From the NCBI GenBank assembly GCA_002502215.1, contig DAPT01000030.1:3592-26139 (forward strand): DNA of 22,548 nucleotides. The letters run 5' to 3'. Below the pieces are notes generated by a model. That model searched no databases. It was not told where the DNA came from and saw only the letters and a program-made list of their open reading frames with translations. The position numbers and the translations under genes are program-made. Below, piece by piece: positions 14,677 through 21,509 of the stretch (position 1 is its first letter; each line of letters starts with the position of its first letter). Origin of the DNA: Euryarchaeota archaeon UBA124. GTDB lineage: Archaea; Thermoplasmatota; Poseidoniia; Poseidoniales; Poseidoniaceae.

Positions 14677-15455
14677 TCCTCCTCGGTGTTGATTCCTTCC
14701 TCAGTGTGGCGCTCGACCTCTTCTATGGAGTGGCCAACGAGTCGAATAAAGACGTCCTCCAAGGTTTCCTTTTCGGACTCTTTCATTCCTGATACCGTTC
14801 CTGCTGCCAGAACTCGTCCATGATTGATAATGGCCATGCGGTTGCACATGCGCTCCGCCATCTCAAGAACGTGTGAACAGAGGAAGATTGTCCCGCCATC
14901 ATCGACGTGATCGAGCAACCATTCCCTGCATTTTCGTTGATAAATAGGGTCAAGATTTGCAAACGGTTCATCCAAAAAGAGAAGTTTAGGTTTGTGAATA
15001 AATGCGGATGCGAGCATGACTTTTTGCCGCTGACCTTTTGACAAATCCTTGCACATCGTGTCCCTTTTTTCCTGCAATCCGAACCAATCCAGCCAGTGCT
15101 CGACTTGCGCCTCAAGATCCTCAAGGCCGCGCAATCGAGCAACAAACTGAAGGAACTCGGTTGGTGTCAAAAACGATGGCGGCGATTCCGATTCGGGAAC
15201 AATTCCAATGTTGGCTTTGAGTTTTTGAGGAGATTTTCGAGCATCGACGCCCAACACCTCGATCTGTCCAATCGATGGTTGCAATTGACCTGTTAGGAGT
15301 TTTATGAACGTCGATTTACCCGCACCGTTTGGCCCAAACACACCAAAAAATTCACCGGAATGAACCTCAACATTGAGTGGGTGAAGGGCAACGAATTCGC
15401 CGTATCGCTTTCCCATGTCGACTGCACGCACGAGGGGTTGAGAGTCATCGCCCAT
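14673..15455 (-). CDS. ABC transporter ATP-binding protein
   Basis: The 260-residue nucleotide-binding subunit has Walker A GPNGAGKST (about 41-49), a Q-loop region IGIVPESESPPSFLTPTEFL in which the usual Gln is Glu, signature LSKGQRQKV, Walker B KLLFLDEPFANLDP and H-loop CSHVLEMAERM. The sequence resembles ABC-2 exporters of the CcmA/NatA type. A Glu-rich tail (EEVERHTEEGINTEEE) ends the protein. It is followed by its permease with an ATGA overlap, so the two are coupled one to one. No Shine-Dalgarno precedes ATG 15455, and a TTTAAG element lies about 40 bases upstream, so the message is probably leaderless or nearly so. Export is inferred from the absence of a binding protein. Confidence 0.95.
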   Translation of the reverse strand: MGDDSQPLVRAVDMGKRYGEFVALHPLNVEVHSGEFFGVFGPNGAGKSTFIKLLTGQLQPSIGQIEVLGVDARKSPQKLKANIGIVPESESPPSFLTPTEFLQFVARLRGLEDLEAQVEHWLDWFGLQEKRDTMCKDLSKGQRQKVMLASAFIHKPKLLFLDEPFANLDPIYQRKCREWLLDHVDDGGTIFLCSHVLEMAERMCNRMAIINHGRVLAAGTVSGMKESEKETLEDVFIRLVGHSIEEVERHTEEGINTEEE

Positions 15456-15549
15456 ACATCAACGAACCAACTTTAGGTTTTCATTGCTTGCTTAAACCGC
15501 CTAAGCGGTCCATCGGTGAACTCTTGAACTCCCGTTGTTTGCGAAATTC
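15456..15549. promoter_or_regulatory. Divergent promoter region between ABC operon and enoyl-CoA hydratase
   Basis: This short gap holds a TTTAAG/CTTAAA element (15491-15496) readable as a weak TATA box from either strand. Two overlapping small stems are present: GCTTA 15490-15494 with TAAGC 15502-15506, and ACCGC 15496-15500 with GCGGT 15505-15509. They could be alternative operator half-sites. Evidence is symmetry and position only. Confidence 0.3.
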
Positions 15550-16392
15550 ATGACGCCCCCGGAACATGACGTTCTTCGCATTGAAACAATCCCTGTCGAA
15601 GCATGCAACGATGGTACAGTTGTTGCCATGGTCACAATCAATCGCCCAAACAAACTGAATGCGTTGAATGCTGATGTGACATCGGCCATGAAGGAAATGG
15701 TCGCTTGGGTAGAATCCGAGGATTTGGTTCGTTGCGTTATCATAACCGGCGCTCAGCCGCTTGAGCCTGATGAAGGAAAGCGTGCAAAACCAAATGCGTT
15801 CGTTGCAGGCGCAGACATCACTGAATTCCTCGGAGCTGAAAGCGAAGAGATTGCAACCAAATTTACCAACAATGCGATTGAAGCATTGTGGAATGTAACC
15901 AAACCGACCATTGCAATGGTTGATGGTTTCGCGCTAGGCGGTGGCCTCGAGGTTGCTTGTTCTTGCGATATACGCATCGCAAGTTCACGGTCAAAGTTTG
16001 GAACTCCTGAAATCAATCTTGGACTCATTCCTGGTTACGGTGGTACTCAACGACTTGTCTCTTTGCTCGGTTACGGAAAAGCACTCGAGATGGTTTACAC
16101 GGGCGAGATGATCAACGCCGAGGAAGCCTTCCGAATTGGTCTTGTGAACCACGTCGTCGAATCCAATGAGTTGGAGCAGAAAGCGTTGTACATGGCCTGT
16201 TTGATCGCTACCAAATCCAGCAGCACACTTCGGGTCGCCAAAGAAACACTTCGGTCAGCACTCGATGAAGGGTTAACAGAAGGCGTCGCAACAGAAGCTA
16301 GAGCGTTTGCAGGATTGTTCGACACGGAAGACAAGGAAATCGGAGTTCAGGCTTTCCTTAATCGAGAGAACGCACAGTGGAAACACAAGTAA
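15550..16392 (+). CDS. Enoyl-CoA hydratase (canonical two-glutamate crotonase)
   Basis: The 280-residue crotonase-fold enzyme hydrates trans-2-enoyl-CoA to 3-hydroxyacyl-CoA. Both catalytic glutamates are present: Glu134 in GFALGGGLEVACSCDIRIAS and Glu154 in FGTPEINLGLIPGYGGTQRL. The CoA-binding segment NRPNKLNALN and the oxyanion motif FVAGADITEF are intact. About 15 extra charged residues (PLEPDEGKRAKPNA) precede that motif, a small insertion for the family. The start is taken at ATG 15550; a TTG at 15535 would add five residues. No Shine-Dalgarno is seen. It stands alone on its strand, so it is not in one operon with the dehydrogenase at 3287, but could act with it. Its stop abuts the CPBP protease stop (TAA|TCA). 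Confidence 0.93.
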   Translation: MTPPEHDVLRIETIPVEACNDGTVVAMVTINRPNKLNALNADVTSAMKEMVAWVESEDLVRCVIITGAQPLEPDEGKRAKPNAFVAGADITEFLGAESEEIATKFTNNAIEALWNVTKPTIAMVDGFALGGGLEVACSCDIRIASSRSKFGTPEINLGLIPGYGGTQRLVSLLGYGKALEMVYTGEMINAEEAFRIGLVNHVVESNELEQKALYMACLIATKSSSTLRVAKETLRSALDEGLTEGVATEARAFAGLFDTEDKEIGVQAFLNRENAQWKHK

Positions 16393-17103
16393 TCAAAATC
16401 CGACAATCAACTGCCAAGCGATGGCAAAGATTGCAACGTCGGCCAATGCATGGGCAACCCAAGCCACCCAAATGCTTCGGTATTGCACGTAGATCCACGA
16501 GAAGATGACCCCGCCGATGAAGACACCCAGAGAGGCAAGTGCATTGCCAAGTGGGTCGATGAAGAAAGCCAATGCAATCGTGTGATGCAACGTAAAGATG
16601 CCTGCTGACAGTAAAATTGGTCGCCATTTCCCGCCAAGAATTTGTTCGAGTTTCGACGTAATGAACCATCGAAAAACGTACTCTTCAAGCACGGAATTGA
16701 TGAAGATCCAAAACAGAATTCCGATAGCAAGCTTCCACGGAACTGTAAGTCCAAACGGCTCAAGAATTTCGTGCAAATCCTCGCTGCGTAGGACAAGGTC
16801 ACCGAGTAAAAAATAGGCAATTGCTATGACGAAGATCATTCCAATTCCGAGCAGTGCTGAAATCGTCCAACCTCCCTCTTTTGGCATCGAGTAGGACCGC
16901 TCACCTCCATCGACCTTCAGATACCAGAAAGCAGGTAATCCAAACATCCACAGTTTGGTGAACACGAAAACAAAAGCAGCAATGATTCCTGCCTTCAGAG
17001 CAAAGCCGGTAATGACGGAGACGGTTGGTGCTATTGCAACGAGAACAAGTCCGAGCAATGCGAGTTGTTTCTGCTTCGACGATGCTTGGGGGATTGTTTC
17101 CAT
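16393..17103 (-). CDS. CPBP-family intramembrane metalloprotease (CAAX/Abi-like)
   Basis: The 236-residue membrane protein has about seven helices and the CPBP signature: SVLEEYVFRWFI (the EExxxR motif), then FTLHHTIALAF (the FxxxH motif) and the last motif WVAHALADV, where the family usually has HxxxN or HxxxD. These residues form the glutamate and histidine metal site of the membrane-embedded proteases related to Rce1. ATG 17103 is chosen over TTG 17109 because GAGGC lies about 8 bases before it. The stop of the upstream coiled-coil gene is 9 bases away, so the two are cotranscribed. The substrate is unknown; roles in prenyl-protein processing, peptide maturation or immunity are only family possibilities. 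Confidence 0.88.
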   Translation of the reverse strand: METIPQASSKQKQLALLGLVLVAIAPTVSVITGFALKAGIIAAFVFVFTKLWMFGLPAFWYLKVDGGERSYSMPKEGGWTISALLGIGMIFVIAIAYFLLGDLVLRSEDLHEILEPFGLTVPWKLAIGILFWIFINSVLEEYVFRWFITSKLEQILGGKWRPILLSAGIFTLHHTIALAFFIDPLGNALASLGVFIGGVIFSWIYVQYRSIWVAWVAHALADVAIFAIAWQLIVGF

Positions 17104-17112
17104 CAACAAGCC

Positions 17113-18021
17113 TCAATCTTCATCCATTTCCATTTTCAAAGCTGCGAGTGCACCTGATGGGCTCGGTAGGTCCGGTAGCGGGAGTAGGTTTCCATCCGGT
17201 CCAATAAGAGGAGGGAGTTCGGGAAGTGTCGATTCAATCGGGGCTTTGGTCGAAATAACCGCTTCAAATCCAGCATCAAGTTGGGAGCGATACTTGAGGA
17301 TGCGTTGGTCATCGATTCGAATGAAGGTAGCCCCATAGATGTGACCTGGGTCGGGATTGAGGGGTTGATCAAGAACGGAGAGGCCATGTCCTTCGTTTTG
17401 CAAAACTGCTACCAAATCTTCTCGAACAACGTTTTCTTCCCACATGCGCGATGTCGATGCGCGAATGTCGGCCATTTGTGAGCGGCGACGTGCCTCGATG
17501 CGCGCACGGATTTCGCTGTGAAGGGATGCACGCTCTTTGACCGTTGCTTGAATGTCTGCCTCTTCAACGGACTCTGGGCTAACCTCGACGACATATTCAT
17601 CGGCAACATGAACTGTTTCGACCTCAACAAAAGGCAGTTCATCCATTGGCTCGTCATCGCCTTCAACGGTTGCCGCCATAGCAGCGCGTTGTGCCTCCTG
17701 CGCAGCAAGTATCTTTGCTGCCTTACGTTCTTTGAGCGACATTGTCTTCTCTGGTTCAGCCGAAGGACTCGTTTCCGCTTCTTCAACCTCATCGATTTGC
17801 GCAGCAGCGGCTGAGGCAGCTGCAACCGGTGCATCAGGAGAAAGAGGTTGAGCTGGAAGTTCAAAGGAAGGCGATCCGGAAAGGATGAAGATCAGTCCGA
17901 GAACAATCATTATGCCAATGGTAATCCATTGTTGATTCTCATCCATTTGACCAACTGAGACGAAATAAAACAGCAACGTAGCAACAAACGCCAATGCGAT
18001 TGTGTTGCGGAAGAATCCCAT
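17113..18021 (-). CDS. Uncharacterised two-helix membrane protein with coiled-coil middle and conserved-looking C-terminal domain
   Basis: The protein of about 302 residues is not recognised. Two membrane helices (about 6-24 and 32-50, FVATLLFYFVSVG and IGIMIVLGLIFIL) form a hairpin at the N-terminus. An Ala/Pro/Glu-rich linker follows (PDAPVAAASAAAAQIDEVEE), then charged helical segments (SLKERKAAKILAAQEAQRAA and SEIRARIEARRRSQMADI). The final 110 residues look folded (GHIYGATFIRIDDQRILKYRS) and end in a Pro/Leu tail. ATG 18021 has GGAG 8 bases upstream; TTG 18039 after GGGAG is the alternative. It sits between the XTP diphosphatase and the CPBP protease on the same strand. A membrane-tethered scaffold or sensor is plausible, but nothing in the sequence proves it. 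Confidence 0.8.
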   Translation of the reverse strand: MGFFRNTIALAFVATLLFYFVSVGQMDENQQWITIGIMIVLGLIFILSGSPSFELPAQPLSPDAPVAAASAAAAQIDEVEEAETSPSAEPEKTMSLKERKAAKILAAQEAQRAAMAATVEGDDEPMDELPFVEVETVHVADEYVVEVSPESVEEADIQATVKERASLHSEIRARIEARRRSQMADIRASTSRMWEENVVREDLVAVLQNEGHGLSVLDQPLNPDPGHIYGATFIRIDDQRILKYRSQLDAGFEAVISTKAPIESTLPELPPLIGPDGNLLPLPDLPSPSGALAALKMEMDED

Positions 18022-18050
18022 GCCTATCGCTCCATCCAAGAACTCCCTGC

Positions 18051-18671
18051 TTATGACGATGATGCCGTTTCGGATGATGAAAGCGATTTGATAAGTCCGT
18101 CAAGAGCCTTACGTCGGTGACTGAACTGTTCCTTCAAGGATAGATCCACATCTGCGAACGTTCGCCCGTTGGTCGTGTGAACACTTCCTTCTCTTTCGAT
18201 GTCATTTGGAACAAAAACCGGATCGAATCCAAAACCGTCACTTCCGCTTGCTTCTGCAGCAATGACGCCTTGACAAATGCCTCGTGAGACATGCACTTCA
18301 TCATCAAGAAGTAGTGCAGCAACGGCCTGAAACTCAGCGTTTCTGTTCGCTTTATCCTCTATCAGCTTGAGTATTCCAGCGCAACCAAGCGTCTTCAGAA
18401 CGTAGGCTGAGTAGACACCGGGAAACTCATCCAAAGCATCCACAAACAAGCCAGCATCTTCCACCATAAGAGCATCGTTTGGGTGCGGAAGATGCGCTTG
18501 AGCTTGTTGAAGTTTTGAGCGAGCGACGATTTCCAAATCATCGCACTGCGGTTCAACAATTTCGAAGCCATCGACGGTTAATTGACGTACATCGTAACCG
18601 AGTGGTTCAAGGGCATGTTTGGCTTCACGGACTTTACCTTCGTTTCCGGTCATGAACCAAAGAGTGCGCAT
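18051..18671 (-). CDS. rdgB: XTP/dITP diphosphatase (HAM1/RdgB family)
   Basis: The 206-residue protein hydrolyses non-canonical purine nucleoside triphosphates (XTP, ITP, dITP) to the monophosphate, cleansing the nucleotide pool. It shows MTGNEGKVREA at the N-terminus (nucleotide loop), MVEDAGLFVDALDEFPGVYSAYV with the catalytic acidic pair Glu71-Asp72, GSDGFGFDPVFVP and SHRRKAL near the end, in the standard order. Ser-rich residues form a loose C-terminal tail. ATG 18671 has TAGGA about 8 bases before it. It is the first gene of a minus-strand unit with the coiled-coil and CPBP genes, and is divergent from crcB. In many archaea this gene lies beside bud32/kae1; here Bud32 is 2 kb away on the other strand, so the link is loose. 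Confidence 0.94.
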   Translation of the reverse strand: MRTLWFMTGNEGKVREAKHALEPLGYDVRQLTVDGFEIVEPQCDDLEIVARSKLQQAQAHLPHPNDALMVEDAGLFVDALDEFPGVYSAYVLKTLGCAGILKLIEDKANRNAEFQAVAALLLDDEVHVSRGICQGVIAAEASGSDGFGFDPVFVPNDIEREGSVHTTNGRTFADVDLSLKEQFSHRRKALDGLIKSLSSSETASSS

Positions 18672-18755
18672 GCTCTTGTCCTAACACCGATGATTGATGG
18701 CTTTTCGGATTCAATCGAGGACGAACTTCAAGTTCCTGTTTGAAGAGGAATCACC
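18672..18755. promoter_or_regulatory. Divergent promoter region with GAACTT-C-AAGTTC palindrome
   Basis: Between the diphosphatase and crcB lies a perfect 13-base palindrome, GAACTT-C-AAGTTC at 18723-18735. CTTCAA at 18726-18731 could alternatively pair with TTGAAG at 18740-18745 just before the GAGGA ribosome site of crcB. This might be an operator or a small leader switch. No sequence resembling the crcB-motif fluoride riboswitch was found. Confidence 0.35.
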
Positions 18756-19133
18756 ATGCTCCAACAAGTGTTGATGGTCGCATTCGGTGGAGGAATCGGG
18801 GCTGCAGTTCGCTACCTGACCTCTGAATGGATTTCCAATGAAGGCTTTCCTTATGCAACACTCGCCGTCAATTTGGTTGGGTCTTTCCTGATGGGGGCGC
18901 TAGCGATTGCTCTTGCTGAGCAGGTCATTTCCAGAGATCTTGCGTTGTTGTTTGGGACAGGTTTACTCGGTGGATTGACGACAATGTCCGCCTTCTCCGT
19001 CGAAACAATTCGGCTCATTGAAGAACAGCAAACTGGCATTGCGGCCAGTTATGTGGGCCTCACAATGGTTCTTTGCCCGTTGCTTGCCTTGCTTGGATGG
19101 AGACTTTCGGAAACAATCCTAGCCTCAACCTGA
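18756..19133 (+). CDS. crcB: CrcB/Fluc fluoride channel
   Basis: The 125-residue protein with four membrane helices matches the usual length of a Fluc subunit, which dimerises in antiparallel fashion to let fluoride leave the cell. Key motifs are GGGIGAAVRYL at the N-terminus, YATLAVNLVGSFLMG (pore Asn39) and GLLGGLTTMSAFSVE. In the last motif, the usual pair of phenylalanines (TTFSTF) is reduced: the first is Met77 and the second Phe80 is kept. GAGGA lies about 6 bases before ATG 18756. The ferritin-like gene begins 32 bases downstream. Fluoride channel identity is secure; whether the altered phenylalanine box changes conductance is unknown. Confidence 0.93.
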   Translation: MLQQVLMVAFGGGIGAAVRYLTSEWISNEGFPYATLAVNLVGSFLMGALAIALAEQVISRDLALLFGTGLLGGLTTMSAFSVETIRLIEEQQTGIAASYVGLTMVLCPLLALLGWRLSETILAST

Positions 19134-19165
19134 GGTTTAAGTGGAAGAGGGTTGAGGCACTTACA
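19134..19165 (+). promoter_or_regulatory. Promoter candidate of ferritin-like gene
   Basis: GGTTTAAG (19134-19141) directly follows the crcB stop and lies 25-30 bases before ATG 19166. It is therefore a TATA-like box giving a leaderless or near-leaderless transcript. A GAGG at 19154-19157 could serve as ribosome site if the transcript comes from crcB. Confidence 0.3.
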
Positions 19166-19585
19166 ATGTCAAACGACCACTTGATTATGAAGCTAAACGA
19201 GGCCCTCGGTTGGGAATTGAGAGCCATCAATATGTATGCACATTATGCAGCGTACATCCGCGGAATTCATCGTATGCAACTCGAACCCCACTTTACCTCG
19301 GAAGCAAATGAATCGATGGTTCACTCAAACATCGTTCGATCAGCCATTGTTAAACTCGGTGGCGTGGCTGTAACGGAGAGAAACCCAATGCCGATTGAAC
19401 ACGTTTCCTCCTACACCGACATGCTCGCTCAGTCGCTGATAACGGAGACGAAGGCTGCTGAAGTCTACGGTGAACTCATGCCGATGATTGAAGATGCAGG
19501 CGATGCAGATCTTTACGATGCAATTGAGCAAATCTATCTCGCAGAAGTTCGCAGCGTCGAGGAACTCGGGCGACTCGTCGAGTAA
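19166..19585 (+). CDS. Ferritin-like domain protein with degenerate di-iron site
   Basis: The 139-residue four-helix protein resembles bacterioferritin and DPS-like proteins that store or handle iron. Compared with bacterioferritin ligands 18, 51, 54, 94, 127 and 130, it has Glu17, Ser50 (with Glu49 next to it), His53, Glu94, Glu127 and Ser130. Two of six ligands are therefore replaced. Helix 1 reads LNEALGWELRAINMYAHYAAY, helix 3 TETKAAEVYGELMPMI, helix 4 DAIEQIYLAEVRSVEEL. ATG 19166 is chosen since upstream in-frame codons lie in the crcB gene. It follows crcB closely, but functional coupling is not evident. It may be a mononuclear, structural or DNA-protective ferritin relative. Family call moderate, activity uncertain. 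Confidence 0.78.
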   Translation: MSNDHLIMKLNEALGWELRAINMYAHYAAYIRGIHRMQLEPHFTSEANESMVHSNIVRSAIVKLGGVAVTERNPMPIEHVSSYTDMLAQSLITETKAAEVYGELMPMIEDAGDADLYDAIEQIYLAEVRSVEELGRLVE

Positions 19586-20749
19586 TTAGACACGTATACT
19601 GAGCATGCGCTCAAGTGCGAGAAGTGATCCTTCTTGCACTTCTTTTGGTACCTTGATTTGGTTGTGCGTGTTGCCCTCTGAAAGCTTCTCAAGAAGGTCC
19701 ATGAGGTACGCTGGATGAATCATGTACATCGTTGAGCATGGACAGATTTCAGGATCGAGACATTCGATGTGTTTGTCGGGATGCTCGTCTGCAAGACGTG
19801 CAACCATGTTGATTTCCGTTCCGATTGCGACCGTTGTTCCTTTTGGCAGATCATTGACGAAATTTATGATGTACTGCGTCGATCCATTTGCGTCCGCCAC
19901 CTCAACCGTCTCTTTGGGGCATTCCGGATGAACGACGACCACACCATCTGGATGACGTTGACGGAAATCGGCAATTTGGCTGGGTTTGAATCGCTTATGG
20001 ACCGAACAGAATCCATGCCAGAGAATAATACGCGCATCGGATAGAGCGGAACTTGCACCAATACCAGGTGTCCATGTGGGCATTTGGTCTTCGGTAATGC
20101 CCATCCTCAATCCAGTATTTCTTCCAAGGTGTTGGTCTGGGAAAAACAACACAGCACCATTTGGTCCCGCTCGGTCGAAGGCCCATTGCAGGACACCCTC
20201 GGCGTTGGAAGAGGTGCAGACGATTCCACCGTGACGACCGACGAAGTCTTTGAGATCTGCACTGCTGTTCATGTACGTCACAGGGACAAGATAGGACTCT
20301 CCTTCCATATCAAGATCGGCTGGATTCTGTTTGTCGATTGGATCCATCAGCTCCGTTGACGCTAGCATTTCCTTCCAAGCAACTTCAACATCTTCGAGGG
20401 TCGCCATATCGGCCATTGAACATCCTGCTCGCAGATTTGGAAGCATGACTATCTGTTCATCGGAAGTGAGTATATCGGCAGATTCTGCCATAAAATGTAC
20501 ACCACAAAAGACGATGTATTTGGCGTCCGAATCAGCGGCTTTTTGACTCAGCATGAAGGAGTCGCCAAGAAAATCTGCATGCATAACAATGCTATCCCTC
20601 TGATAATGATGACCAAGGATCAACAACGCGTCACCGAGTTCTTGTTTCAACTCTGCAATACGCTCGGCGATGGCCACATCTTCAGGCGACATTGAGGTCG
20701 AGGAAAAGTCGACAGCGCACATAGCAAGCGAGATGGACATGCGTATCAT
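19586..20749 (-). CDS. nadA: Quinolinate synthase A
   Basis: The 387-residue iron-sulfur enzyme condenses iminoaspartate with dihydroxyacetone phosphate to quinolinate in de novo NAD synthesis. It begins with a typical LILGHHYQRDSIVMHADFLGDS segment and then shows GVHFMAESADIL, LRAGCSMADM, VTYMNSSADLK, VCTSSNAEGVLQWA, FFPDQHLGRNTG, WHGFCSVHKRF, HPECPKE and CPCSTMYMIHP. Cys110, Cys248 and Cys338 have the spacing of the cluster ligands described for Bacillus subtilis NadA (110, 230, 320) after allowing for an insertion near 135-150. The chosen ATG 20749 gives a slightly long N-terminus; ATG 20740 or the internal Met20 (SPEDVAIAER) are possible. nadB and nadC are not in the window. Its TAA abuts the ferritin stop with no spacer. 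Confidence 0.96.
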   Translation of the reverse strand: MIRMSISLAMCAVDFSSTSMSPEDVAIAERIAELKQELGDALLILGHHYQRDSIVMHADFLGDSFMLSQKAADSDAKYIVFCGVHFMAESADILTSDEQIVMLPNLRAGCSMADMATLEDVEVAWKEMLASTELMDPIDKQNPADLDMEGESYLVPVTYMNSSADLKDFVGRHGGIVCTSSNAEGVLQWAFDRAGPNGAVLFFPDQHLGRNTGLRMGITEDQMPTWTPGIGASSALSDARIILWHGFCSVHKRFKPSQIADFRQRHPDGVVVVHPECPKETVEVADANGSTQYIINFVNDLPKGTTVAIGTEINMVARLADEHPDKHIECLDPEICPCSTMYMIHPAYLMDLLEKLSEGNTHNQIKVPKEVQEGSLLALERMLSIRV

Positions 20750-20825
20750 TCAATCCAATCCGCCTTCTAATTTCAACCCATTGCTATCGCTGAACTTATG
20801 AAAAGAAGGCAATTCGCTTGATTCG
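20750..20825. promoter_or_regulatory. Divergent promoter region nadA/bud32
   Basis: GCCTTCT at 20762-20768 and AGAAGGC at 20804-20810 form a 7-base perfect inverted repeat. Because AAGG is Shine-Dalgarno-like on either strand, this may only reflect two facing ribosome sites. No strong TATA box was seen. Confidence 0.25.
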
Positions 20826-21509
20826 ATGGCATTCATCGCAGACGAGCGACTGTACCTCGGTGCAGAGGCTGAGGTTTGGCGTGGAACGTGGATGGGTCAA
20901 GCGGCTGTCCGCAAGCAACGGCGACTTCGCTCGTGGCGCCATCCCGACTTGGATGACCGTTTAGGACGACGTCGAATGCTTGCTGAAGCACGGCTTATGG
21001 TTCGGCTCTACAAAAGTGGACTCAACATCCCTGTTCTCTACGACTGCGACATCAAGGAACAGCAATTGGTAATGAGCAATGTCCCGGGCAAGCCATTGAT
21101 TGAACTTCTGAACGACGATTCAATCGACGACGTGACCATGATGAAGCATCTCCAATCCTCTGGTTACAGTATTCGAATGCTACATCGTCAAGCAATTGTC
21201 CACGGAGACCTATCGACAAACAACATCATGATCACACCGAGCGGAGAGGCTGTCCTCATCGACTTCGGTCTCGCAAAAATCGAATTTGAGACCGAATTAT
21301 ATGGAATCGATCTGCATGTGCTTTTCGAAATTTTAGGAGCTTCGCATCCGCATCGAGAAGGTGCGATGGAAGCTGTTCTCCAAGGTTACAAGCAGTGCGA
21401 ACAAGACCTTGGTACAGCCGCAAAAACGCCTGGCGGCGACCCTGTTTGCATGGAAGACGTAATCGAACGATTCGATCTCATTCGGACTCGAGTACGCTAT
21501 CACGGATGA
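20826..21509 (+). CDS. bud32: Bud32/PRPK atypical protein kinase (KEOPS subunit)
   Basis: The 227-residue small kinase is a subunit of the KEOPS complex that makes the tRNA modification t6A together with Kae1. The minimal kinase fold shows LGAEAEVWRG, Lys30 in AAVRKQRR, RLGRRRMLAEARLMVRL with Glu54, the catalytic loop VHGDLSTNNIMI (Asp128, Asn133) and IDFGLAKI (Asp146), followed by YGIDLHVLFEIL. The RTR sequence near the C-terminus is as expected for Bud32. It is a separate gene here, not fused to Kae1 as in some archaea. It runs divergently from nadA. Its 3' end overlaps the convergent beta-propeller gene by 32 bases. In Kae1-containing archaea the kinase or P-loop ATPase activity supports t6A synthesis. 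Confidence 0.95.
   Translation: MAFIADERLYLGAEAEVWRGTWMGQAAVRKQRRLRSWRHPDLDDRLGRRRMLAEARLMVRLYKSGLNIPVLYDCDIKEQQLVMSNVPGKPLIELLNDDSIDDVTMMKHLQSSGYSIRMLHRQAIVHGDLSTNNIMITPSGEAVLIDFGLAKIEFETELYGIDLHVLFEILGASHPHREGAMEAVLQGYKQCEQDLGTAAKTPGGDPVCMEDVIERFDLIRTRVRYHG

Noticed and set aside
18672..18755. Fluoride riboswitch upstream of crcB
   Set aside because: The conserved pseudoknot core (GGNGAUGG...CCGCC-like pattern) is not present.
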